Source of the DNA: an uncultured Haloferula sp.
Lineage (GTDB): Bacteria; Verrucomicrobiota; Verrucomicrobiae; Verrucomicrobiales; Akkermansiaceae
Reading direction: 5' to 3'
Length of the DNA stretch: 45,960 nt
Assembly (NCBI GenBank): GCA_946885645.1
Contig: CAMPGU010000002.1
Location: 1-45,960 of the forward strand
Shown in pieces: positions 31,968-39,752 of the stretch; the stretch's first letter is position 1, and each line of letters begins with the position of its first letter. Both the position numbers and the translations under genes were made by a program. The notes under the pieces were generated by a model. That model made no database searches, was not told the origin of the DNA, and saw only the letters and a program-made list of their open reading frames with translations.

Positions 31968-33091
31968 GAGAGGATGTGGCGTGAAGGTTTCCGGCCATGA
32001 CGGGAGCCGAGTTCGTCGTGAATCTGCAGAAGCTCATCCACGCGGTGGCTGCAGGTGTGGCGGCGACGGATGGTTTCGAGCCCGCGCGCCGATATTCGTT
32101 TGGCGCCTTCTTCATCGCCGATGATGCCCGAAAGCTTCTCCTTCATCTCCTGACCATTGGTGGCGAAAAGGAAGTCGTTTCCCGGCGAGAAGAGGTGTTC
32201 CGCGTCCTGCCAGGGCGCGCTGACGAGCGGGATGCCGCATGCCATTGCTTCAAAGGGCCTGATCGTCGGAATACCCGGCAGCGCTCTCACGTAGGCTTGC
32301 CGGGGGACGTGGACTGTCACGCGGTAGCGGGCGAAGACATAGGGGACTTGGAAATTGGGGAGCCAACCCTTGTATTCGATCCCCGCACGCCGGAGCGCGT
32401 GGAGCGCGTGCTCCGGGTACCGCACCCCGTACACACATGCTTTCAAACCGAGCTGCCTCACGGGCTCGATCAGGAACTCGTGTAGCTCGGCCTCGCGTTC
32501 GTCGTCGCCCCAGTTTCCGATCCAGACGAGATCACCATCGTTGCGGGGGATGTCAGGGAGCGGATGGAAGATCCGGGTATCCGCCGCCTCGTGCCACGTC
32601 CATGCCCGCTTAGCCAAGCGCTTTGAAAGGTAGAGATCCCGGAGCACCTCTCCGAAGGCGAGCACCCCATCGTATCCCGAAAGGTCATAGGCGGCCATTG
32701 CTCCCGGCTCCGTCACCATGCGGTGATGGGTGTCGTGAAAGAGCAGCGTGAAATCGTGATTCCGCCGGATCTCCCCCAACCGCGCCACCAATTCATGCCG
32801 GTTCCACTCATGGACGATCACCAGATCGGCATCTTTCACCGCGACCTCGGGATCGAAATCCTCGGAGCGATATACGTTCGCTTCAAGGTCGGGATATGCC
32901 TCATGGAACCGCTTGAGCGGGTCATCGCCGAACTGGTCGATCAGATTGAGGCGGCTCCAACTGTCCGAGGGCTCGAAGACGACGACATCGTGGCCGCGGC
33001 GAATGAGATCGCTCGCCACTCCGCGGAGAAAATGAGCGTTCCCATGGTTCCAATCGGACACCAGGGTATGGTAAAACATGACGATTTTCAT
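31964..33091 (-). CDS. Glycosyltransferase (GT-B, CgeB-like)
   Basis: 375 residues, start MKIVMFYHTLVSDWNHGNAHFLRGVASDL, donor motif TIRPFEAMACGIPLVSAPWQDAEHLF (about 290-315). The first half has VIVHEWNRHEL and a HDTHHR motif. A more distant relative of the next two proteins. ATGA overlap with the GT4 gene upstream shows coupled translation. A longer frame to 33349 is only readthrough. Confidence 0.82.
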   Translation of the reverse strand: MKIVMFYHTLVSDWNHGNAHFLRGVASDLIRRGHDVVVFEPSDSWSRLNLIDQFGDDPLKRFHEAYPDLEANVYRSEDFDPEVAVKDADLVIVHEWNRHELVARLGEIRRNHDFTLLFHDTHHRMVTEPGAMAAYDLSGYDGVLAFGEVLRDLYLSKRLAKRAWTWHEAADTRIFHPLPDIPRNDGDLVWIGNWGDDEREAELHEFLIEPVRQLGLKACVYGVRYPEHALHALRRAGIEYKGWLPNFQVPYVFARYRVTVHVPRQAYVRALPGIPTIRPFEAMACGIPLVSAPWQDAEHLFSPGNDFLFATNGQEMKEKLSGIIGDEEGAKRISARGLETIRRRHTCSHRVDELLQIHDELGSRHGRKPSRHILS

Positions 33092-34200
33092 GAGGCTGCG
33101 GCAAACCGGAGTTGATGGCTTTTGAGGATTCGATGATATAGATCGATGTAGGCGTCTTTCATCCGCCCGGCGGTGTAGAGCCCGGCGCGCCCGGATGCCA
33201 GGCGACCGAGGTCGCTGCGGACTTCCGGGTGACGGATCAGCTCGGTCAAAGCGGCCTGCCAAAGGCTGGGGTTCGAAGGCGGCACAAAAATAGCGGCTCC
33301 GTCCCAGAGTTCGCGCAGGCTGGGAATATCCGCCAGCACCAAAGCGCATCCGGCCTGAGCCGCTTCCAAGGCAGAGAGCCCGAAGGGTTCATATTTGGCC
33401 GGAAGAGTGTAGATGGCAGCGCGGGCATACCACCCGGCGAGGTCGGCCCCCGATAGCTTCCCTAGCAACTCCACGGAGTCGTAGTCGGAAGAGCGGGAGC
33501 ACCCGGATTCACCGGCCAATAAGACAGGCCACGAAAGACCTTCCGCCGCCTTCGCGAGCACGCGGGTGTTCTTTGCTTCATCCCACAATCTGCCGGCGGA
33601 GAGGATGATAGGCTCCTTGTTGTCGCAGGTGGCAGAGGACATCTCCCGGCCATTCGCGATCACGCTGCTCGAGGGCAACTCGCCGTAGTGCCGCCGGAGG
33701 CTGTCCAGCATCGCATGGCTGGGTGCTACGATGTGATCGGCTGCCCGCAGTCCCGCGGCGACCTTCCGTGCATAGCGCGCCCACCCGCTGGGGGCGGGGC
33801 CTTCCTTCACGGCCTCCCACCATGAGAGGACACATGAATGGGCTACCACGAGGCAAGGCGCTTGCCACGGCAATGCGGCGTGGCAATAGCCGTTCAAATG
33901 GATCAAATCCGGCCTGTGATGTGCCTCGAGGGAAAGAAGCCATTCACCCGCCGCATCGACATCTGCCCATGGATCATCCATCCACTCCAGCCGGAAGTCT
34001 CCTGTCGTCAATTCAAGGTTCGGGATGGCTTGCGCCTCCGCTTGTTGGGCGGCATCGGGCGCGGGACCCATGGTGGCTAGAACCACCTCCGCCGGGGCCA
34101 GGGAGCGGGCAAGTTCCATTGCGTAGGTCCACACCCCTCCTACGGCGTCGGCCGTCATGAGCACCTTACGGAGAGGGGAAAGAGAGGGGCGGTCACTCAT
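33088..34200 (-). CDS. Family 4 glycosyltransferase
   Basis: 370 residues. Donor-site EPFGLSALEAAQAG (about 268-281), with the E-x7-E motif of GT4, and VVAHSCVLSW near 118 in the acceptor domain. GT4 enzymes add hexoses from nucleotide sugars with retention. Start overlaps the MDR gene by 8 bases. It is the only GT4 in the operon and may start the chain, but that is inference. Confidence 0.88.
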   Translation of the reverse strand: MSDRPSLSPLRKVLMTADAVGGVWTYAMELARSLAPAEVVLATMGPAPDAAQQAEAQAIPNLELTTGDFRLEWMDDPWADVDAAGEWLLSLEAHHRPDLIHLNGYCHAALPWQAPCLVVAHSCVLSWWEAVKEGPAPSGWARYARKVAAGLRAADHIVAPSHAMLDSLRRHYGELPSSSVIANGREMSSATCDNKEPIILSAGRLWDEAKNTRVLAKAAEGLSWPVLLAGESGCSRSSDYDSVELLGKLSGADLAGWYARAAIYTLPAKYEPFGLSALEAAQAGCALVLADIPSLRELWDGAAIFVPPSNPSLWQAALTELIRHPEVRSDLGRLASGRAGLYTAGRMKDAYIDLYHRILKSHQLRFAAAS

Positions 34201-35161
34201 AGTGCAAGATCGCTTTCATGAAGTCGCCTTCGCGGCGATCGAGCATCGCCAGCGCATCGTTGACTCCTGCCAGGGTGTAACGGTGGGTGTATAGGACTTC
34301 GGGGCTGAATTCTCCCGAGGCCACCGCCTTCACGGCCGCCTCCATGCCCGCGATGTACCGGGCGGGGCTCCTCTCATGTGCATTGATCACGTCGATACCC
34401 CGCCAGTTCCATAGCTGCATGTTGACCTGCCGCAGCCCGTCCTGATGGTAACCCGCGATGATCAGCTTGCCGGCTTCTGCACAAATCTCCGATGCGAGGT
34501 CCAGGGGCTCTTGAAACCCCGTGGCCTCGATCACCCGCGGACAAAACTCTCCTTTGGTAATTTCTTTAACGCCCTCCACCGCCCGCCAGCGCTCATCCAT
34601 CGAAAGTGTATGGATAGCGCCCATTTGCCGGGCGACGTCCAAGGCATGGGATCTCCGGGAAATCGCGATGACTTTTGTTCCCCGCCGGCTGGCTAGCTGG
34701 GTGAGGGCGGCACCGAGGAAGCCGGCCCCGACGATCGCCACCCACTGCCCCGGCCGAATATCCGCGCGAGTGAAGATGTTCATGGCGCACCCTATGGCTT
34801 CTCCGGGAAACACCATTCCGTCCAGTGCTGCGGGCAGGCGCACGGCGTGATCTTCCAGCGCGACGTCCACTTCCGCGAAGGCATTCTCCGAAAGTAGCGT
34901 CACCCGGTCTCCGATGCGGAAGCGCCTTGCCTCGGTGCCGTGCGCCTCGACGATCCCCCACGCTTCATGACCGGGCGAACCCGGAGCACGCGGGTAATCG
35001 AACCACGGCCTCCCCTGCCAAACCGGCAGGTTGGAGCCGCAAATGCCGCAGCCTTCGAGCCGCACCCTGATCTGACGCGGGCCAGGATCCGGGAGGTTGC
35101 GCCGCTGGATGCGGAACTTTCCGGGCGATTCCAATACGGCGCACTGAAATGATCCTGCCAT
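34193..35161 (-). CDS. MDR dehydrogenase without structural zinc site
   Basis: 322 residues. Catalytic-zinc residues are visible: Cys in GICGSN and His-Glu in GHEAWG; NAD loop VGAGFLGAALTQLA. The four-Cys structural lobe is missing, so it is the short form found in sorbitol/threonine-like and inositol-linked enzymes. It would oxidise a sugar alcohol or nucleotide sugar within the pathway. Start is 8 bases downstream of the epimerase stop. Confidence 0.85.
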   Translation of the reverse strand: MAGSFQCAVLESPGKFRIQRRNLPDPGPRQIRVRLEGCGICGSNLPVWQGRPWFDYPRAPGSPGHEAWGIVEAHGTEARRFRIGDRVTLLSENAFAEVDVALEDHAVRLPAALDGMVFPGEAIGCAMNIFTRADIRPGQWVAIVGAGFLGAALTQLASRRGTKVIAISRRSHALDVARQMGAIHTLSMDERWRAVEGVKEITKGEFCPRVIEATGFQEPLDLASEICAEAGKLIIAGYHQDGLRQVNMQLWNWRGIDVINAHERSPARYIAGMEAAVKAVASGEFSPEVLYTHRYTLAGVNDALAMLDRREGDFMKAILHYE

Positions 35162-35169
35162 GACCGGAT

Positions 35170-36249
35170 TCAAGGATGCGCCAAAACTTTCTCGGCCTTG
35201 GGGGCGGGCTGACGGTTCTCCCTGAGCCAGTGGAAGAGCCGCTCGACTCCCTCTTTCACGCCCACCTTGGCCTCCCATCCCGTCGCGGTGTGGAAACGCC
35301 GCGTGTCCGAGACATAGTAGCGCTGGTCCGCAGTTCGCCACGGTGCGTGGCGCAGAAGCATCGGTTTGCCTTGGAGCCGCTCGATCCGCTCCGCCAGTTC
35401 CAGCAGGCTGATGGTATTGCCCGGCCCTCCTCCTATATTGAAGGGAACTCCCCGTGTGCGGTCGATATGGCGATGGGCGAGAACCATGGCCTCCACGAGA
35501 TCTTCGACGAAAAGAATGTCCCGGACCTGCTTTCCATCCCCGTAGATCGTAACCGGCAGGTCTTGCAGTGCCTGCATGATGAAGTGGGCGATCCAGCCCT
35601 GGTCCTCGGTGCCGAACTGGTGAGGGCCGTAGATGCAACTCATCCGGAAGACGGTGGCGTTCATCCCGAAGGTCCGGGTGTAGTCCAGGAAGTATTGGTC
35701 GGCCGCCCCCTTTGAGCAGCCATAGGGGCTGTGGAAGCTCACGCTCCTGCTCTCGTCCACACCGGAAGCCGCCGGCGAGCCCGCGGGAGCCAGATAGCGG
35801 GATGCCTCCTCGACCACGGTGACGTCCTTCAGGTCGCCATACACCTTGTTCGTCGAGGTGAAGAGGAGGGGCATCGAAGGATCGACAGCGCGGACGGCTT
35901 CCAAAAGGTTCAGGGTGCCGCGTGCATTGGTATCGAAATCGCCGATGGGATCTTCCAAGCTGGTGGTTACGGCTACCTGGGCTGCGAAGTGATAGACTGC
36001 CGAAGCGTCCTTGACGGCGCTGCGCAGGCGCGGGGCGTCGGCCACGTCGCCTTCGACCACCTTGACCGATCCGCCTGGGTGGCGCTTCAAAAGCGCAGCC
36101 AGGTTTTGCTCCACGCCCGAACGCGAGAGATTGTCATAGATCGTCACGGGCCGCCCGTCCCGTAGCAACCGCTCCGCGACATTGGTGCCTATAAAGCCGG
36201 CACCACCCGTGATGAGAACGGGGCGGCTCGCTGCAACATTCGCTTTCAT
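35170..36249 (-). CDS. NAD-dependent epimerase/dehydratase (CDP-paratose 2-epimerase-like)
   Basis: 359 residues, extended SDR. ITGGAGFIG (about 12-20) binds NAD; YGCSKGAADQYFLDY (about 175-190) holds the Tyr-Lys pair and VYGDLK and YGPHQFGTEDQGWIAHF are the marks of RfbE/CDP-paratose 2-epimerase relatives. The tail is a substrate-binding domain. It probably interconverts a nucleotide sugar feeding the transferases. Overlaps the preceding epimerase by ATGA. Confidence 0.88.
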   Translation of the reverse strand: MKANVAASRPVLITGGAGFIGTNVAERLLRDGRPVTIYDNLSRSGVEQNLAALLKRHPGGSVKVVEGDVADAPRLRSAVKDASAVYHFAAQVAVTTSLEDPIGDFDTNARGTLNLLEAVRAVDPSMPLLFTSTNKVYGDLKDVTVVEEASRYLAPAGSPAASGVDESRSVSFHSPYGCSKGAADQYFLDYTRTFGMNATVFRMSCIYGPHQFGTEDQGWIAHFIMQALQDLPVTIYGDGKQVRDILFVEDLVEAMVLAHRHIDRTRGVPFNIGGGPGNTISLLELAERIERLQGKPMLLRHAPWRTADQRYYVSDTRRFHTATGWEAKVGVKEGVERLFHWLRENRQPAPKAEKVLAHP

Positions 36250-37358
36250 ACGGTCAACCCCCTTTCCATGAGCTCGGCGGAGGCATCGGGGACATCTCCC
36301 GGAAGAATTTGAGACTTTAGCCACGCGGAGAGTTCCGCCAGCCCCCGATCAAGGTCCATCTGTGGCTCGTAGCCGAGCAGGCGGCGAGCCTTGGAAATGT
36401 CGGCAAAGCAATGCCTGATGTCGCCCGCCCGGTAGCGGCCGGTGATCCTGGGCTGGATGTCGGTGCCCACCACCCGCGCCAGCCGCTCCGCGATCTGACG
36501 GATGGTGACCTGCTTGCCACTTCCTATGTTGAATACCTCGCCTGCCGCGCCATCGCATTCAAGGGCCAGCAAGCAAGCGCGTGCCACGTCGCTGACGTGT
36601 ACGAAATCGCGGCACTGCTCGCCGTCCTCGAAGATCTCCGGCTGCCTGCCCCGTAGCAGTTGGGAGGAGAAGATCGCAAGAACGCCCGTATAGGGATTCG
36701 AGAGAGCCTGCCGGGTCCCATATACATTGAAAAAGCGGAGAGCCACCGTCGGGATCCCGTAGGTTCGTCCCGTGATCAGGCACATGCGCTCCTGATCAAA
36801 TTTTGATAAAGCATAGATAGAAGAAAGAGCAGGCCTCTTTGATTCGGGCGTCGGGATCGGCTGAAGCTTGCACCCGTCATCGCCACGAAGTTCCCATTGC
36901 TTTTCCTTAAGCTGGCCGAGACCCCGCTCCACTCCTTCCACGATCTCGCCATTCGTATTCCGGTACAAGCCTTCGCCATACAAGCTCATGCTCGAGGCCA
37001 CTACGAGCCGCGAGACCGGGTTGCGCATCAGTTCCTCCATCAGGATCGCGGTGCCGATGTTGTTGGTAGAAGTATAGTCGGCGATCTCATACATGCTTTG
37101 CCCCACCCCCACCTTCGCGGCGAAGTGAATGACGGCATCCACTCCTGCCAGGGCGGAGCGGACCGCAGCCCTGTCGCAGATGTCTCCCCGGTGGAACTCG
37201 ACGTCCGGATGGAGATAAGGCGGGCGCCTGCATTCCTCCCCATGTACCTGCGGTGAAAGCACGTCCAGACAGCGCACCCGGAATGAATTTGTTAGGAGGA
37301 GATCGGCAAAATGGGAGCCGATGAACCCGCCGCCGCCGGTAATCAATATGGTCTTCAT
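36246..37358 (-). CDS. NAD-dependent sugar epimerase/dehydratase (GalE-like)
   Basis: 370 residues, extended SDR with ITGGGGFIG (about 5-13) and the YALSK catalytic pair (about 182). Middle part SSMSLYGEGLYRNTNG and a long insert are unlike plain GalE and match the epimerase branch often linked to glycosyltransferase clusters. First gene of the nine-gene operon; the sigma-54-like element at 37376 is 17 bases upstream. Exact nucleotide-sugar substrate unknown. Confidence 0.88.
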   Translation of the reverse strand: MKTILITGGGGFIGSHFADLLLTNSFRVRCLDVLSPQVHGEECRRPPYLHPDVEFHRGDICDRAAVRSALAGVDAVIHFAAKVGVGQSMYEIADYTSTNNIGTAILMEELMRNPVSRLVVASSMSLYGEGLYRNTNGEIVEGVERGLGQLKEKQWELRGDDGCKLQPIPTPESKRPALSSIYALSKFDQERMCLITGRTYGIPTVALRFFNVYGTRQALSNPYTGVLAIFSSQLLRGRQPEIFEDGEQCRDFVHVSDVARACLLALECDGAAGEVFNIGSGKQVTIRQIAERLARVVGTDIQPRITGRYRAGDIRHCFADISKARRLLGYEPQMDLDRGLAELSAWLKSQILPGDVPDASAELMERGLTV

Positions 37359-37375
37359 TCAGTAGCGCATCTCTA

Positions 37376-37390
37376 GCGGAAATGGTGCCA
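37376..37390 (-). promoter_or_regulatory. Possible sigma-54-like element for the sugar operon
   Basis: TGGCACCATTTCCGC on the minus strand: perfect -24, but CCGC instead of TTGC at -12. Placed 17 bases from the first ATG of the operon. Confidence 0.45.
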
Positions 37391-37563
37391 CGGGGCTCAT
37401 TCGCCAATGCTGGGGGATCCTCCTCGTGCTGCTGATTCTAACGGTGATGCAGAAGGCAAAGCCTCGGTGCAAAAAGCAAACGGTGTTAGATCCCTGGAGG
37501 CTGAATGTCATGGCGGTCGGAGGAAAGACGAAGGCATCTCCGCTTGCAGGGCCTCCTTGCCAC

Positions 37564-38109
37564 CTATGATCCGCGCTTGGCCTCGTGCTCCGCGTTGCTC
37601 CGCTCCACTGCGTCCATCACCTTCTCCGGGCTGACGTCCTGCATGAGTTCAACTAGCTCCTCGTCATCGGTTGATACGCCGGTCTTTCGTGCGATCGCCG
37701 CGGCTAGACGGAGGAGCCGGGTCGTTTCTCGCTCCGCCAGGAGGCTGATATGGAGGTTGAGATCCGCACGGCGGTCGGCCGCCTGCTGCATCCGGTTCTG
37801 CGTGATGAGGATGAAGGTGGAGAGGAAGATGGCTTCGACCGATGCGAACATCGCGAGAAGCACGAGCGAGGGATCGAAACGGGGCAGGGGCGTCTTACCG
37901 GTGCTTGCCAGAATCCAGGTTCCGAAGAGGACCAGATGGAGGCACACGAAGGCCATGCTGCCGACGAAGCCCGTGATCCTGTCGGCGATCACTTGTGACA
38001 AGGGTTCCCGCTCTTTCCTGACGCGACGACGCTCCAGCAGGGCTTCGATATTATTAGCGACGACCTGTGAAAAGCCGTCATCGGGCTCTCGTTGTCCTGG
38101 TAATTTCAT
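37564..38109 (-). CDS. DUF1003 membrane protein
   Basis: 181 residues. The DUF1003 core is clear: ADRITGFVGSMAFVCLHLVLFGTWIL followed by a second membrane helix SLVLLAMFASVEAIFLSTFILITQNRM, then a charged cytoplasmic tail (RRADLNLHISLLAERE). Two membrane spans. The family is conserved and of unknown function, linked to magnesium or stress loci. No sigma-54-like element upstream. It is separated from the sugar operon by 205 bases without a gene. Confidence 0.9.
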   Translation of the reverse strand: MKLPGQREPDDGFSQVVANNIEALLERRRVRKEREPLSQVIADRITGFVGSMAFVCLHLVLFGTWILASTGKTPLPRFDPSLVLLAMFASVEAIFLSTFILITQNRMQQAADRRADLNLHISLLAERETTRLLRLAAAIARKTGVSTDDEELVELMQDVSPEKVMDAVERSNAEHEAKRGS

Positions 38110-38205
38110 TGGAGCGGCACGTCCAGCCTACCTGCTTCGCCGTCCAGGGGGGCTGAAGGTTGCAGGAAGAAGTTCCTCCATGATTCCGACCCGACACTTG
38201 ATTGA

Positions 38206-38254
38206 GCGGCGGCTCCCAAACCACGTTGATGCCCATAATCCCGGGAGCCGCCGC
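38206..38254. repeat. 12-bp inverted repeat with 25-base spacer
   Basis: GCGGCGGCTCCC (38206-38217) and GGGAGCCGCCGC (38243-38254), fully complementary. No T-run. Could be a hairpin terminator, a protein site or the trace of a mobile element; no transposase is nearby. Confidence 0.55.
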
Positions 38255-38417
38255 ATTTCGGGGGGATCTGTTCGGATGCGGTGGCTTCTAGCAGGAAGCC
38301 TGCCGGTCCGGCTATCCGGACAGGTCTTCAAGGATACAAGGAATGCGATGAATCACCCCTTTCTCCTACTGTGCAATATGCGCCCGGGCCTGAGGTTCCC
38401 GTACGCAAATGGCAATG

Positions 38418-38471
38418 GCTGGAGGCTGCTTTCTCGCTATCAAACTCGCCAAAGTCTCCAGCGGCTTTTTT
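38418..38471 (+). terminator. Possible plus-strand terminator
   Basis: GCTGGAG (38418) pairs with CTCCAGC (38456-38462) across a long loop, followed by GGC and six T. It lies downstream of no recognised plus-strand gene, so an unseen transcript may end here. Confidence 0.3.
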
Positions 38472-38474
38472 GCT

Positions 38475-38675
38475 TCAAAGGGGCCCTCTGAGCAGCCAGG
38501 CCGCGACCGCGGTAGCAAAGGCGAGAGCCCATACGCAACCGGTCGCCACTGGATCGGACAAATGGACCGGCATGCGCCCGGACCGGATCAGATACCGGTG
38601 GAGTGCGGTCGTGAGTGCTGCGCCCGAGGCACACCACGCGAGGGCGAGTGCAAGGTGAAAAAAAGCGGGGATCAT
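38475..38675 (-). CDS. Small two-span membrane protein (66 aa)
   Basis: Helix one FFHLALALAWCASGAALTTAL, a polar RYLIRSGRMPVHLSD link, and helix two CVWALAFATAVAAWLLRGPL. A compact integral membrane protein with positive residues between the helices. No known family. The ATG at 38675 has a GGGA directly before it and a weak sigma-54-like element 12 bases upstream. Supported only by composition and placement. Confidence 0.5.
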   Translation of the reverse strand: MIPAFFHLALALAWCASGAALTTALHRYLIRSGRMPVHLSDPVATGCVWALAFATAVAAWLLRGPL

Positions 38676-38687
38676 TCCCGGACCTAT

Positions 38688-38702
38688 GCAGATCCTGCGC
38701 CC
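38688..38702 (-). promoter_or_regulatory. Weak sigma-54-like element
   Basis: GGGCGCAGGATCTGC on the minus strand: good CTGC, poor -24. Listed because the 12-base spacing to the ATG at 38675 matches the other sites. Confidence 0.25.
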
Positions 38703-38891
38703 CGTCTTCTTCCGGGAGCGGGAAGGCCTTTCGCCTCGGAAAAAGCGGCGCTATTACGCGTTCGCGTAGCTGCACGATGCCCGCGCTGCCGATAGCTTGG
38801 TGTACGCAGGGCTTTGCCCTAAGGGCCCTGCGAAAGGAGACAGCTTTCCAGCAGGCTGTCTAGAAAGCGCAGTCGTATCTTGAGTGGAGCT

Positions 38892-38918
38892 GGTCCCGGG
38901 GCTTGTAGCCTCGGGACC
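38892..38918. other. Strong hairpin upstream of the HD gene
   Basis: GGTCCCG-G-GGCT-TGT-AGCC-T-CGGGACC folds into a stem of eleven pairs with one internal mismatch. It lies in a 295-base gap without genes, 53 bases before the sigma-54-like element at 38971. AGGGC-TTT-GCCCT and GACAGC-N10-GCTGTC repeats stand nearby. Confidence 0.45.
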
Positions 38919-38970
38919 GGCTCGCGCGCTCTCCCGGTCCGCTGATGGCCGAGCAAGGGATGCGCGACGA

Positions 38971-38985
38971 TGGCCCGCCTCCTGC
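38971..38985 (+). promoter_or_regulatory. Sigma-54-like -24/-12 element
   Basis: TGGCCCGCCTCCTGC, one mismatch in -24, CTGC at -12, 12 bases to the ATG at 38998. Confidence 0.5.
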
Positions 38986-38997
38986 AAACTTGGGCAC

Positions 38998-39573
38998 ATG
39001 TCCGACTCAGGAGTGACCATTCCCTCGCGGCCGATGGGCGATTATCCGAGGCTCTGGCAAAAAGCGGCGAATCTGGCTGCGGCTCTTCATGCCGGCCAAG
39101 CATCCCACGATGGAGACACTCGGTACATCGCACATCCGGTGCGGGTTGCCCTCCTCGTGGCGTGTGAATTCCGATGCGGGGATCCCGAGGTGATTTCTGC
39201 CTCTCTGCTGCATGACTGCCTTGAAAAGACGGGCCTGGAGGCAACCTTGCTCCGGCGGGAGATGGGAAGCAGGGTGGCCGAGATGGTGGAAGCTTTGTCG
39301 AAAAACTGCGGAGGATCGGAAGCCGGCTATTGGAATCGTCTCACGGCCGCTCCTTGGGAAGTACGCCTGATCAAGATGGCGGACGCATTAGACCACATGG
39401 ATTGTCTGCCCGAGGACCTGGAGCACAGGATCGAGGGCGGGAATCAAGCTCTGGCGTTGGCCTTTACCGAGGAAGAGCCCCTGCAGCGCGCGAAGCAATA
39501 CCTCAAGCAGGCCTTGGAGCGAGCGAGCCTCCGGTCAAAGGCCGGAGCAGCGGGCGGTGATCGGGAGAGTTGA
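38998..39573 (+). CDS. HD-domain hydrolase, MESH1/SpoT-like
   Basis: 191 residues. HD superfamily with HAGQ and YIAHPVRVALL (about 31-52), LLHDCLEKTG (about 72-80), then EVRLIKMADALDHMDCL (about 124-140), the order seen in the hydrolase half of RelA/SpoT and in stand-alone small alarmone hydrolases. It would hydrolyse (p)ppGpp or a related nucleotide and damp the stringent response; no synthetase domain is present. ATG 38998 is preferred; a shorter start at 39034 is possible. Confidence 0.72.
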   Translation: MSDSGVTIPSRPMGDYPRLWQKAANLAAALHAGQASHDGDTRYIAHPVRVALLVACEFRCGDPEVISASLLHDCLEKTGLEATLLRREMGSRVAEMVEALSKNCGGSEAGYWNRLTAAPWEVRLIKMADALDHMDCLPEDLEHRIEGGNQALALAFTEEEPLQRAKQYLKQALERASLRSKAGAAGGDRES

Positions 39574-39596
39574 GGGCCGCCCGGCTTTGCTCGACC

Positions 39597-39752
39597 TCAT
39601 TCTTCCTCTTCCTCGTCGGAGCTTCCGATGTCGTTGGCGGTCGAAGGATCGAAAAGATTCCGACGGCTTTCGTCGTGATTCTCGTCTCTCGACGGATCAT
39701 CCCCGGCGGTTTTATCCTTCTTTTTGCTCGGGTCCTGGTTGGGATGATTCAT
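39597..39752 (-). CDS. Small acidic-tailed protein (51 aa)
   Basis: Starts MNHPNQDPSKKKDKTAGDDP and ends in DIGSSDEEEEE; hydrophilic throughout and probably disordered. AGGAAGGAG is 8 bases before the ATG, the best ribosome site around. The start lies 41 bases inside the 3' end of the amylase gene in another frame. A sigma-54-like element at 39772 also lies inside the amylase gene, so the small gene probably has its own promoter. Function unknown. Confidence 0.65.
   Translation of the reverse strand: MNHPNQDPSKKKDKTAGDDPSRDENHDESRRNLFDPSTANDIGSSDEEEEE

Larger units (their letters stand above)
38110..38474. other. 365-base gap with inverted repeats
   Basis: No clear gene. A perfect 12-bp inverted repeat GCGGCGGCTCCC / GGGAGCCGCCGC with a 25-base spacer spans 38206-38254, and GTCCGG-CTAT-CCGGAC follows near 38310. 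A 46-codon plus frame from 38348 has a good AAGGA but no family character. Confidence 0.5.

Noticed and set aside
38348..38491. 46-codon plus frame MNHPFLLLC... after an AAGGA
   Set aside because: No family character, it crosses the T-run structure and the end of the opposite membrane-protein gene.
37407..38491. Long plus frames over the DUF1003 gene
   Set aside because: Antisense shadows of a protein with clear DUF1003 motifs.
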